From positions 724,712 to 788,711 of the forward strand of contig RPFO01000164.1 in NCBI GenBank assembly GCA_009746045.1: 64,000 nt of DNA, in the 5' to 3' direction. Numbering within the stretch: the first letter of the stretch is position 1; each line of letters opens with the position of its first letter. Source of the stretch: Mesostigma viride (Eukaryota > Streptophyta > Mesostigmatophyceae > Mesostigmatales > Mesostigmataceae). The notes beneath the pieces were generated by a model. That model was not told where the DNA came from, searched no databases, and was given only the letters and a program-made list of their open reading frames with translations. Made by a program: the position numbers and the translations under genes. This document shows, one piece after another, positions 13,254 through 24,700 of this stretch.

Positions 13254-16200
13254 GCCGATTGGCTCCCACCTGTCCTCCAGTACAACGCGCTGGGTGCTCG
13301 CAGTGGCCGTGTTGCCTGGATTCACCCATGAATGCATGCATGCATGATGCATGCATGCACACCCCCTACTCCCCACGCACCCCCGTGTCGCCACCTGGCA
13401 GGGCACACGAGGATCATCCGTCTCGCCTACTTTGAGTCCCCCGCGTACACGCCCCTCGCCAAGAGGTCCATCCAGCTGTGGCGGGAGCTAGAAGAAGCGA
13501 CGGGCCAGCAGGGGCAGCTGCTGCACACCACGGGCGCGTTGGATATTGGCCCCCCCCACTCGGTGGTGTTCTCCCAAGCGCACGCCTCATGCCTCCAGCA
13601 TGGGCTGCCCCATGAGGTACTGGATGGCAAGCAAGTGCGGGAGCGGTGGCCAGCATTAAGCGGCATGCCGGATGGGTACATGGCCTGCTTTCAGGTGAGA
13701 ACGGGGGCCATCGACTCTCCCCCCCCCCCCCCCCCCCTCCCCTCCCCCGCCGCCCCCCCCTTCCACTTCCATGGTCATGCAATGCGTGGGTGATGGGTCC
13801 CTGATGGAATGATGTTCACGCACGCAGCACAACATCAAGCCATGCGTGGGTGATGGGTCCCTAATGGAATGATGTTCATGCACGCAGCACAACATCAAGC
13901 CATGCGTGGGTGATGGGTCCCTAATGGAATGATGTTCACGCACGCAGCACAACATCAAGCCATGCGTGGGTGATGGGTCCCTGATGGAATGATGTTCACG
14001 CACGCAGCACAACATCAAGCCATGCGTGGGTGATGGGTCCCTAATTGAATGATGTTCACGCACGCAGCACAACATCAAGCCATGCGTGGGTGATGGGTCC
14101 CTGATGGGATGATGTTCACGCACGCAGAACAACATCAAGCCATGCGTGGGTGATGGGTCCCTAATGGAATGATGTTCACGCACGCAGCACAACATCAAGC
14201 CATGCGTGGGTGATGGGTCCCTGATGGAATGATGTTCACGCACGCAGCACAACATCAAGCCATGCGTGGGTGATGGGTCCCTGATGGAATGATGTTCACG
14301 CACGCAGAACAACATCAAGCCATGCGTGGGTGATGGGTCCCTAATGGAATGATGTTCACGCACGCAGCACAACATCAAGCCATGCGTGGGTGATGGGTCC
14401 CTAATGGAATGATGTTCACGCACGCAGCACAACATCAAGCCATGCGTGGGTGATGGGTCCCTAATGGAATGATGTTCACGCACGCAGCGCAACATCAAGC
14501 CATGCGTGGGTGATGGGTCCCTGATGGAATGATGTTCACGCACGCAGCACAACATCAAGCCATGCGTGGGTGATGGGTCCCTAATTGAATGATGTTCACG
14601 CACGCAGCACAACATGCATTTGGCGTTGATAGGCCACATGAGCAGATGTGTGGATTCCACCCCTTCATTTATAGCACCCGAACCTTCTAGTGTCCTTGCT
14701 CCATGGCATCCATGCCCTATAAGTATCCATGCTGTATAGTGCCGCGCGGGGCCTATGGTGTACGTGCCCTATTGTCCCCGTGTCCTAAAGAGCCCATGTC
14801 CTATAGTGTCCATCCCGTGACCGTATGCCACAGCTGTCGATGTTCATGGGGAAATGTCATATGAGCTCTTCCGAGGCGACCCATAGTCCGGCTAGACAGC
14901 GCGCCGAGCGGGCCCCCATACGCCTGCAATGGGGCTTATCCTGGGTGTCACTACAGGCATGGATGTGAGTGTCGGTAGACGGAGGAACTCAAAGCCAAGT
15001 TGACTAATGCTGGCGCCTGGCGATGTCACAGGCTGGTCTGGTGCTGCCTCCTGGTCTGGTGTTGGTGCGAGGGAGACTGGGCCATGCGCGGTGCCAACCC
15101 TCACCTCTGGCTCACCCACCATAACAAACCCGAGCCGAGCATCTTCTTCTAGCTACATATGCTGGGCATTTGTAACTAGCCAGGGGCATGGTGACCTTGA
15201 TGAGGCGAGTGCATTGGCACCTGGCTTGGTCGATAGAGCCGAGAATTTGTGGTGTTGAGGCGTTGCACATCCACGGGCCACGCCGTTGATACGGACATTG
15301 CTCCCGTTTAAGGTCTTCGCTACTACCATGACAGGGTGCTGGGTGGGGACTGCCGTCAGAGCCTGCTGGCGTGGCTCCCCACTTTCCGCGCAACTGCCCT
15401 GTTGCCTCACGACCACCTGATTGCCCCGATCTCTGGAGGTGCAGAGACTGCTGTTTGCGCTGCCGTGCAGGCTCTTTTACTGACACTGCCATGCTGGTTG
15501 CCTTGTACTGACGCTGGCGTGCAGGCTCTTGCACTGACACTGCCATGCTGGCTGTCTTGTACTGACGCTGCCATGCTGGCTTTGTCGCACCAGGGCTGAT
15601 CGAGTGCTGTACAATTCCTCGCAGCGTTTCCGTCCTGGCGCGACAGAGCACTCTTTGCGGGCCTTTGAAAAAAAGTAGTCTGTAGCCCTGTTCACGTTAT
15701 GGGGTGCCTCCCTTCATGCACATATCCATTTTGCTTGTGCACCCATCCACACCCATCCCAGGGTGACGGTGGGATGCTGGCCGTTGAAGCCTGCGTGCGG
15801 GCCCACGCGGACAACGCGCGGCGACTGGGCGCCCACATCCATTCCAACGAGGAAGTGCTCAGCTATCGCCACGTGGGCGCTTCCGCAGATGCCAGCGACG
15901 CGGGTGGCACTAGCGACAACGCACTGATCCAAGTCACAACAAACCGCGGTGTCTACCGATGTCGTCACCTGTGCCTGACGGCGGGGCCCTGGACGGCCGC
16001 GGGGGGCGTGTGCCTGGTGCCGGAGCTTGCCCCGCTCCTGCAGGTGGAGCGCCAGGTGGTGGGCTGGTTTGCGCCGGTGGAGGAGGAGCAGGGGTGGAAG
16101 ATCACGCCGCAGCATCTGCCGGTGTTCATCATACAGGACGATGACGCGCGTGAATGGTGCGGCCCCCCTTGCCTTGTGTTTGTCATGGCCCACCCCCTGG

Positions 16201-18134
16201 CATCGTTGCCCCAACCCTTGAACAGGACGATGACGCGCGCGAATGGTGCGGCCCCCTGGGCGTCCCCCGTGCTAGTCTTGCATGGTTTTCTCTTCAGTCT
16301 TCGGTTTCCTTTGGGTCCCTTCCAGCTTGCCCCATATGCCCACATCAAGTCACATGCACGCACCCAGCCCTATCCATTTGTTCAGGCAACCATAGCCACA
16401 TCGATACGCGCGCATACTTGCGGGCGTGTGCGCACTTGGGTGTACTGTCTCCTTTGCTCTCATGGAGACACCTGGCTGTTCCTGTCAGGGCCTTCCTTTC
16501 CTCTCGCCCATCATTCTTCCCTCTTGTTTTTCTGCTCCTTCGGCCATCATCTACTGCGCAATGTTACTCCGTCCTCAAACCAATGCCAAACGATTTTATA
16601 TCATTAAACAAGGCCCACAATCCCCTGCATCTCACCGTCCTGGGGTCGCAGGTACGGCCTCCCCCAGTTCAACGTTCCGGGCCTCAAGGTCGGGCTCTTC
16701 AGCCACAAGCAGGAGACCGTGGGCGACCCGAGCTCGGTGGCCCCTCCCTGCCAGGGTGACGCCGACCTGCTGCGTGGCGTGCTGCAGCGGTTCCTCCCCT
16801 GTGCCAACGGGGCCGCGCTCGACCTGTCCACTTGCATGTTCACGTACTCCCCCGACCACCACTTCATCGTGGATAAGCTGCCTTGCCCGACCGGCAACGT
16901 GACCGTGGGGTGTGGGTTCAGCGGCCATGGCTTCAAGTTTGGTACGCGCCTGCTGTTCTCTCCTTTGTATCGGCACCTGCTGCAGTCGATGTTGTGCCTT
17001 TTGGGTTGGTGGGATCTTTGGTTAGTTGTTCCGGTGGGTAGTGTAGGCTGATGCGTACCTCTGGTAACATTTGGCAGATTTGAGCATCAGGCTGTACTCC
17101 ACAGTATGATCTGGGAAATCTCGTGTTCAGGTGGCGCCTTGGTTAGAATGTTCTGCCAAACGTGTAAATTTCTTTGATGGAGAAAAAAAAACATATTCTC
17201 TAAGCGACAGCTTGTTTCCACCAAAGAATTCAGACAGTCCTTTTGTCCAGGCTGATAGGTAGTGTCATTGCAGGGCATGGCATCCATAACCAATAAAAGT
17301 GGTGCAGTGACACGTGCCAGGGAGATTTGTTTCACAGACATCGCATACATTTCTTGTGGCTGGCTTCAATTTGAGTGTTCCGAGTAAAATGTAGACCTCG
17401 TATGCATGCAGCTTGATGGGCTGCTGACAGTTAGGTTTAAACTGTGTGTCGCAGTGTGTTTGCTTGTGGCTGTACATTGTAACATCCCGAATTACGGATA
17501 TACGTACACACTTGCACACATGCACACACGCACACACTCACACACGCACACACGCACACACGCACACACGCACACACGCACACACGCACACACGCGCACA
17601 CGCACACATGCACACATGCACACATGCACACATGCACACATGCACACATGCACACATGCACACATGCACGCATGCACACATGCACACATGCACACATGCA
17701 CACATGCACACAGGATGTGTCCACGCCAGCCTGCCTGCCGGTGCATGTGCACGCCTACCCACGTGCCACCAGCCTGTGTGGGTTGCCTGGATGCCCGCCT
17801 GGCTGCTTTGCTTATTGCCTGACCACCATTGTCCCGGCCTGACGTCGCATTCTCATGTTGTTTTCTATTTGCATATCTGGTCTGAAGGACACATGTTTTG
17901 TGTGGAGGCTGATACTGTCTCTCGATATGCTTATGGACCCTTGCTTGGATTCTCAACTGTCCGTTATAACGTGGTTTGCCAGCCCCTGTCATTGGAGAAA
18001 TGTTGGCAGACTTGATCCAGGGTGTCCCCAGTGCCCCGGAGGTCCAGGCTGCCTACTCGCTCTTCGCCCTCTCACGGCTTACCTCGCTCCAACGTGACGA
18101 GACGGGTGGCGTGAAAAATGTTCATCAGCTCTGA
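12661..18134 (+). CDS. Monomeric sarcosine oxidase / pipecolate oxidase-like FAD enzyme
   Basis: Five exons in phase: 12661-12811, 13402-13694, 15762-16156, 16652-16941, 17983-18134; 426 residues, close to the usual 390. The N-terminus has the Rossmann FAD motif GVGAMG (residues 15-20) and the ribose-binding Glu of LEQFD (about 38). Exons 1-2 join to give RGSSHGHTRIIR, the family's substrate/flavin arginine motif. Exon 3 has the TAGPW and VERQVV segments. Exon 4 has [11 protein letters not shown], whose Cys (about 341) corresponds to the covalent FAD attachment site, then GFSGHGFKF. Exon 5 opens with [11 protein letters not shown]. The family oxidises N-methyl or cyclic amino acids, making an imine and H2O2, often in peroxisomes; the C-terminus HQL is not a clear PTS1. 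Exact substrate is unknown. Confidence 0.92.
13213..13250. repeat. AT dinucleotide microsatellite, flavoenzyme intron 1
   Basis: About 19 AT units lie in intron 1, followed about 80 bp later by ATGC-type repeats at 13330-13358. Neither disturbs coding sequence. Confidence 0.9.
13779..14617. repeat. 60-bp minisatellite, 14 copies, flavoenzyme intron 2
   Basis: Fourteen head-to-tail 60-bp units (core GTGGGTGATGGGTCCCTAAT) begin 85 bp after the exon 2 donor. Units differ at a few positions (CTAAT/CTGAT, GGAAT/TGAAT/GGGAT, CAGCAC/CAGAAC/CAGCGC). Because 60 is divisible by 3, a 334-codon minus-strand ORF appears across it, but it has no independent support. Confidence 0.95.
15468..15592. repeat. 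Short imperfect tandem repeat in flavoenzyme intron 2
   Basis: Alternating blocks of CTGACACTGCCATGCTGG and CTGACGCTG(G/C)C(G/A)TGC recur three to four times. The rest of the intron (14618-15761) has no other recognisable content. Confidence 0.6.
16133..16256 (+). repeat. 35-bp duplication spanning the exon 3 donor of the flavoenzyme gene
   Basis: The 35 bp at 16133-16167 recur at 16222-16256 with one difference. The unit contains the last coding bases of exon 3 and the donor (GAATG/GTGCGG), so intron 3 carries a decoy donor 89 bp downstream. Using the first donor keeps frame with exon 4; using the second would shift frame. Confidence 0.9.
17506..17713. repeat. CACACG / CACATG hexamer microsatellite, flavoenzyme intron 4
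   Basis: About 200 bp of CA-rich hexamers, first CACACG-type, then CACATG-type, lies in intron 4. Open frames on both strands (HTHTHT, CACVHV) are repeat artefacts. Confidence 0.92.
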
Positions 18135-19521
18135 TGACTGTGAGCTCAGTCGAAAGCACCTGATTGTAGAAGGGGCTGAGACTGGGCCAACTCCAGGCAG
18201 TCGGAATAGCGATGGCAGTATGTTGGCCATCTGGAATCAATGCAGACACTCGTGTATTTTTTGTACATGTCAAAGAGACAATGCAGCGCAGGCCAGAAAT
18301 CTGGACCATCGTAGCTCGAGCCTGCTGTTATCTTATCTGCGTTTGTCGAGTGGTTCAGGATGATGGAAATGAATGGAGGTGATTATGCATGTAGCTGTCG
18401 ACATTAAAAAGTGGGTGGCTAACGTTCATCGAGATCTAGAGGGTGTACGTGGCTAAAAACAACCTCGCGTGATCAGGTTGCCCAGGTGTTCCTAGTGGCC
18501 AGGAGTGTCCTGTTGTAAGCACCGCTGCTGTGATCGCTCTCCCGCGTGTTTATACATATATTTACGATGTACATTTGTGCTCATATGTTGACAAACTTGA
18601 TTGATAACTGGTGTTTATTGACCACCGCATTTGCAAGTGCACACGTGTACACCTATACTAGAACTGATTGCATTAATTATTAGAAAATTAGATTATAACA
18701 TGCCTCCCTTGGGGGGTCATGCATGTAGCACACATACTATAGGGACTGCTGGGGTTGGGCCGGTGGCCGGGGACTGAGCAGCAGGAATCTAATTAATCTA
18801 TTCTAGGCCGGCGTATTTAAAGTCTAAAAATCCTAGCTAGTTATCGATAACAGGTCCCCCGCCTAGGGGGGGTTCGAGGCTTCCCATGCACATGTGCATG
18901 CAGGTTCAGTGGGGGCCGGCCCATGCATGAGCCTCAACCTGCCTGCATGGCCGGGCAGCCTCCTCCCCTCCAAGCGGGCCGGGGACGCGTTAGATAGCTA
19001 GCTAGGATTTTCGCTGGATGATGTTTTTATTGCCATCTCCGCTTGTCCTACATAGCGACCGGTCCAAGCGCGAGGGGGAGAGAGTGAAATTAAAATTAAA
19101 CTGTATTCTCCCGATTTCTGGCCTGCGTTGGTACGTTGTCTCCTTGATATTATAACATGCATGACTCCGCGGTCTCCGCGCCGAGTTGGGAGATCGATCA
19201 TGCAGCACATATTCGGACCTTGAGCACTGATGGATGGGGGTGAGCGAAGCCGCGAAACCTTGAGACTAAGCTAAGTCTAAACTAATCTACAAAAATCCTA
19301 TATCTACTATATACTCAGCAAATCGCTCCTTCCTCCTGAGCCGGGGGGGGGGGCTTGCCCACATGCAGGGGCTGGCGTGCGGGCCGGCCTGGACAATGTT
19401 CTGCCATCTCTTCTTGTCCTGCATAGCAGTCCAAGCAGGAGAGAGGGAGGAAATGTGGTGTTCAAACTGGGCTGCCCAGACCACTAGGTCGGCTAGCAAC
19501 TGATCTACATAGTTCATGGCA
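18135..19521. other. Flavoenzyme 3' flank and AT-rich repeat region
   Basis: No gene is recognised. TGTAA at 18514 could be the polyadenylation signal of the flavoenzyme gene. AT-rich, ATTAATTA-containing dispersed repeats begin near 18640. Confidence 0.4.
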
Positions 19522-20031
19522 GGCACCCACGTGACGCAGTCACGTGCTTATTAATTAATTAATTAATGGCAGGTCGATCTACCATGCAACCCTTCTGGGT
19601 TTGTCATTGGGGCCAGGCCAGGTCAGGATATGCCGCCCTGGCTGGCCAAGCCGAGCGCTGCATGGGCGGGGCCGGCCAGACCGAGGGCGGTGTCTAAGCT
19701 CTAGAGTGATTGCGATGTTAATTCAAACTGTGCTGGGACTATAAGGCCTGCCAGCAGCTGGTGCGTGTGTATGTGAAGGCCTGACCACCAGCTTCCTAGG
19801 GATGTCCTTAGTTCCAGGCCATATGTTGCATGAGAGCTAGCCTAGATGCAGCCTAGCTGGGCTGGCCTACCCGTAATGGGCCAGCCAGGGCAAGGGTGGT
19901 ATCCACCTGGCTTGTTCTAGCAAGATGTCCTACAAATGCAATATTCTTCGAGATCTAAGACATGCATGCAATACTGCAGGCATTAATTAATTAATTAATT
20001 AATAAGCACGTGACTGCGTCACGTGGGTGCC
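19522..20031. mobile_element. 510-bp MITE-like element with long inverted terminal repeats
   Basis: The left arm 19522-19568 and right arm 19981-20031 are inverted copies. Each reads inward as GGCACCCACGTGACGCAGTC, then CTTA and (ATTA)n; the right arm has one extra ATTA. Each arm contains the 19-bp palindrome CACGTGAC-TGC-GTCACGTG. The interior has no ORF. Related ends occur at 7585-7615, 39920-39945 and 40501-40541. I could not define a clean target duplication. Confidence 0.65.
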
Positions 20032-20379
20032 AATACAGAGTAAAGGAACCTTCAACCCTATATACACAGTGAGAAGGAGGGAGGGCGCCCTAGCTTCTCT
20101 CACTGCCGCAGGTGGGCAGGCCACAGAGCGCTCTCTCCACGGCATGGTGCCGGGGCGCAACACTGTGGGTGCAATACAACCAGTGCAATACCATAGGTAG
20201 GCTGACGCATAGCTTATGCTACAAATGTGAGGTGGGCTCAAGACGTCGGCACTGCAGGCATATATCATGCAATCCGAGTCCGTGGCTCCCCGTCGGGCCC
20301 GTATGTATAGGTCCGGCCGGACGTGTACACCATATGCAAGTTATAATTTATTTTTACACATGTGGCATAATTAAATATC

Positions 20380-20960
20380 TGGCATATGTAACAATTGATA
20401 CGTATGTGCCTCATATGCATCAATTATATGGTCCGCCCTGATCTGCCCATTTGTCTTGGGACGCTACCACGAGCTAGCCACATGGCTGACGGCGGCGCTC
20501 ATAACTTTCACGTTTGGGCACCACTGAATTCGGCCGTGAATATCACTAGCCTAGCAAGTGGCCCACGCTCATGTACGCCCATAACGGCCCCCAGGGATGA
20601 TGCCTTATTAAGAAATTAGCCACGCTCTGTCTATTATGGGACTCCCCATGGATGATGCATTAACAATTCAGGCCAGCTCCGCCTAAGCAGAGAGTCACTC
20701 TCTGATGAGAAGCCATGCCCTAGCCTTTGTATAGCCATGATGATCTTCCACCACATGCCAGCCCCCCTTTTTGCTCTGAGAGATCATGGTAGTGCAGGTG
20801 CCCTTGGTGCACCTAGAGCAAGTGTCGTTTACACCCCCACCCTTGCAGGAAGTAGCCCAGAATCTATTAAAAGCCATATGCCCCTTCTCAGGAATATATG
20901 TGCTACATATACTCCCAACGGAGTTATGTTCCAATTCAAGTCAATTCAATTCAATCTGCA
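20380..20960. repeat. Dispersed repeat family copy with empty TTAA site
   Basis: Sequence here recurs at 40385-40650 and 42396-42745: the GCCCATAA(C/T)GGCCCCCA segment, TGGATGATGCATTAA, CCTAAGCAG, and the block ending TATGCCCCTTCTCAGG. At about 20661 the TTAA is uninterrupted, whereas the 40-kb copy holds a 1.74-kb insertion at the equivalent TTAA. Confidence 0.65.
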
Positions 20961-21708
20961 CAGGCTGCATGCAACATGATGGGCTAGCTAGTGTGCATGC
21001 ATAGGAGTAGCTGCATAGAACTTCTAGAGCTGTCTTATAATTTATTACAACGCTGATTACCGAATTTCGATCTGATTACTCAGCCTCGCTAATGTCCGTG
21101 CATATGCATGGATATCAAGGAGACAACCAGCAAAAATGGATATGCATACATTTGCGTACACAAGCATTCGATAACTGAGGTAAAGCATGCTGCACGGGGC
21201 ATCAAATTGTTGAAGGGACATGCATGCTGTCCTGCGCATGCATATACAGGGCAGCCGTGCGAGAAAGGATTCATCACACATGATAAACATGCAGCTAGGC
21301 TAAAATAATAAAGGGCTTTTCCATAAGTTCACGCACGGCATGTGTTATTTACACTACTTGTAAGTGCATGCCGCATGGCGATCACGAGAATGTTCTGTGC
21401 TGCGAGGCCCAGCGTGCTACAGCTACCAGCAAAGGCGGCTAAACTACAGCAGTTGATTTTCAAAATGACACGCATGCATGCATGCATGCATGCATGCATG
21501 CATGCATGCATGCACATCCATCGTGTCAGAAATGCTGGACGTTATTGGTATAGGCAGCCCCTGGAGTTCTTTTGCTTGCGATTGTCAACACAAGGATCAC
21601 TGGCACCGCCAGCCTTGACTTCGGCCCGCCCTCCCACCTTACCTGCTAGTTCCCCAACCCGGTCAAAAGCATGGGACTGAGTGGCTCGACTCCAATGTGG
21701 TGGAATGC
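20961..21708. other. PPR gene 3' flank with ATGC microsatellite
   Basis: About 40 bp of ATGC repeats lie at 21472-21513. TTACA at 21349, which is TGTAA on the minus strand, is a plausible polyadenylation signal for the PPR gene. Nothing else is recognised. Confidence 0.45.
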
Positions 21709-24700
21709 TCAGCTGTGCGTCGCTGCCTCAGTGCTCGCCGATGCCGCGATAATCTCTCTGTACAAACGCGCACGTGCCGCCACCCATTTCGCCCTCGACA
21801 TGCCTCGAGTGGGTGGATGCCTCCACGACTGGTAGGATTCCCACATGGTGCGCGGCGATGCTGGCGGCCATGCTGCACCTGCTGGCTCCCCTCTTGGCTC
21901 CTTAGTGCTCGTCTGCTCATGCCCCTGCCCCACCAATTCTTTGGGAGATACACTCGCGGGAGCAGACTCGCCATCACCCACTGCCCATCCATCATCCCCG
22001 TCTGCTACTGGCATCCTCCCTGCCTGTGCTGCATGCCGCGCACTGCCTTTACCCACATGCAACTCCGGAGCCGTGGATAGTGACCCGCTACTAGGGGTGT
22101 CGTTAGTGCTTGCCTGCGTGGCAATGCGTGCCATTGGCTCATCGCCCATCCTTTCCACCCACGCGCCCACCCATGCGTCCATTGCCTTCAGCACCGCTAG
22201 TGCTTGAGGGATATCCTTCCCTCTTATGCACGCATCCACGCAGGCGGCCGCCATGGCCACGCTGGGTCCCACCTCAGGCGTACGTGCCGCCAGCCTCAGC
22301 GCGTCCACGGCCGAACGGGCATCACCTGCGTCACGGCACGCGCACGCCAGGATCTCCAGCGCGCTGGCATCTGGCACAAAGCCCTTGGTCTTCATGCGGC
22401 CTGCAGGGCAGGGGTGTGGCGTCCGGCAAGCAGGACAGGTTGTCATGAGACACCGACAGCAACTGTCCCAGCTGGATGAGCTCAAAGCTCATGGACGGGT
22501 CACCAAAGAGGTGGCAGTTGCCCGCTGCCATGAATTCCATGAATGTGCAGGGACGGCAGCCATTGCTAAACACAACAAACAGAGAGTAGGTATAAAAGAC
22601 TGCAGTATAAGTTTGACCAAGCATGCAATGCCATGCCACTCACGCGGCGCCCACACTTCACGGCAATACAAGTTGAGCAAGAAAAAAAAGTACCCAAGGC
22701 ATGCGGACATCATCTCCTGCCCAGGCACACGTCAGGGCTTTGCAGCCTAGCCTTTGCCTCTGATATCAGCCTTTGCCTATGACATTAGCCTCTGCCCCTG
22801 ACATCCATGTCTCCTTCTTCCACGTACACACCGCGTGTGGCCGCAAGAGAACGTGCGACCCCCTTGTCATTACCCGAATGATGTAGGATAAGATGACGCG
22901 GTTTAGTCTCGCTGGATCCGCTGTCTGTTTGGCAGCAGGCTGTCATTGCTGCACTGCGCCACCCACCGTCACCTGCGCCAGCTGTCACTCACCCATCGCA
23001 CGGACCGCTGCCGGCACGTCTCCCAAGAAGCAGCACGCGCGCACCAGCAGAGAGTACGTGAGGGGTGTCGGCATTATGCTGCCCCGCGCACGCCTCTGCC
23101 GGTGCGCCGCCTGCACCATCTCTTCCACGATGCTGGCCGCGGTCGCCGCTCCACCCCCAACCCGAGAGCCCGCCCGTCCCGCCTGTCCAACCGCCACAAG
23201 GGCCAGGTGGTACGCCTTGAGGTCAGGCAGCGCGCCGCCTTGCGCCACCTGGGTGGCTTGGTGCTTGTCAGGGAAAAGAAAACCGCGAGGGGCCCTACCC
23301 CCTGGGCTGCGCCTCACGCGGTCTTTCGAGTTACTCACGTAGGCTTTACCCCGATGGCCACCCTCTTCTGCTTCCATCCCATTCCCTGGTAACTGCTGCG
23401 TTGGCATGTGCTTGGCCGCGATATCTACTTCCCCACCATTCGCTGGGAGGACGCTGCTGCGACCCCCGCGACCAGCTTCACCCCCTGGTTCTGTCCCCCA
23501 TCGGCTAGCCCTGCTGCCATCTGGATATGTCGCCACGCCAAGCCCCTGGCCCTGACCTATCCTCCTGCCACCCCAGCTCCCCTTGGGGTAATCGTCCACC
23601 AAACCGCCACCACGATTATAATGGATTGTTCTGCCTGTAAGGCTTGGGATAGTAGTGTCAGGTCGGCTACCCCATTGGGCCATATCATTGTCAATGCCGT
23701 GCTCGGGGTGGCTACCCCACCCCTTATCTTGGTCAGGGTGCGCGATGGCCCAGCGGGCTCTCCTCGTCACCGCGTGCATCTCGCGAAGGAGAGAGAGCGC
23801 ATCGCGCCCACGGCCATGCCGCGCGCACCCAGCCAGAAGCAGCGCGTAGGTGGACCGGAGAGGTACGACCTGGGGGGGGCAGCAAGGGGGGGGGGAGAGA
23901 AAGGGCAGGGAGGAAGAGGGAGGAGGAAGGCGGGGGAGTGAGGGGAGGAGGACGAGGCCAGAGAGAGCTCATGAGGCGAACAGAAAGGGAGAAGAGGCGA
24001 AGAGAAGGGGAGAAGAGGGGAGGAATGGTGGGGCAAGATGGGAGCCGCCGTGGTATGACCTGGGGGGGGGAGGAAGGAGCCGACGACAGTATCAGTTGAT
24101 GACAGAACAGGCGTTCGACAAGTCACGCGCAGTCGACATGATGAGGGGGGGGAGGAACGAGTAAGGAAGGGGCAGAAGAAGAACCGCAGTGGCAGGCGGA
24201 TGGCAAGGGACACGAGCAGGTAAGGTGGGTCGCGCTAAGGTGTGAGCACCTGCAGGCGAGAAGGAGGTGAGGGATCCATTAATGTTTGTGCCAGAGAAGG
24301 AGGTGAGGGATCAAGTAATGTTTGTGCCAGAGAAGGAGGTGAGGGATCCATTAATGTTTGTGCCAGAGAAGGAGGTGAGGGATCCATTAATGTTTGTGCC
24401 AGAGAAGGAGGTGAGGGATCCATTAATGTTTGTGCCAGAGAAGGAGGTGAGGGATCCATTAATGTTTGTGCCAGAGAAGGAGGTGAGGGATCCATTAATG
24501 TTTGTGCCAGAGAAGGAGGTGAGGGATCCATTAATGTTTGTGCCAGAGAAGGAGGTGAGGGATCCATTAATGTTTGTGCCAGAGAAGGAGGTGAGGGATC
24601 AAGTAATGTTTGTGCCAGAGAAGGAGGTGAGGGATCCATTAATGTTTGTGCCAGAGAAGGAGGTGAGGGATCAAGTAATGTTTGTGCCAGAGAAGGAGGT

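Noticed and set aside
13656-14660. CRISPR-like regular 60-bp repeats, or a 334-codon repeat protein
   Set aside because: Whole units are repeated without unique spacers, in an intron of a eukaryotic gene; the ORF reflects unit length divisible by 3.
16222-16256. Second donor of the flavoenzyme exon 3 as the real splice site
   Set aside because: It would add 89 nt and shift the frame relative to exon 4.
22480-22600. Possible extra PPR exon (MEFMAAGNCHLFGDP)
   Set aside because: Including it in the frame dictated by exon B hits a stop; direct joining of exons B and C keeps the 35-residue PPR period.
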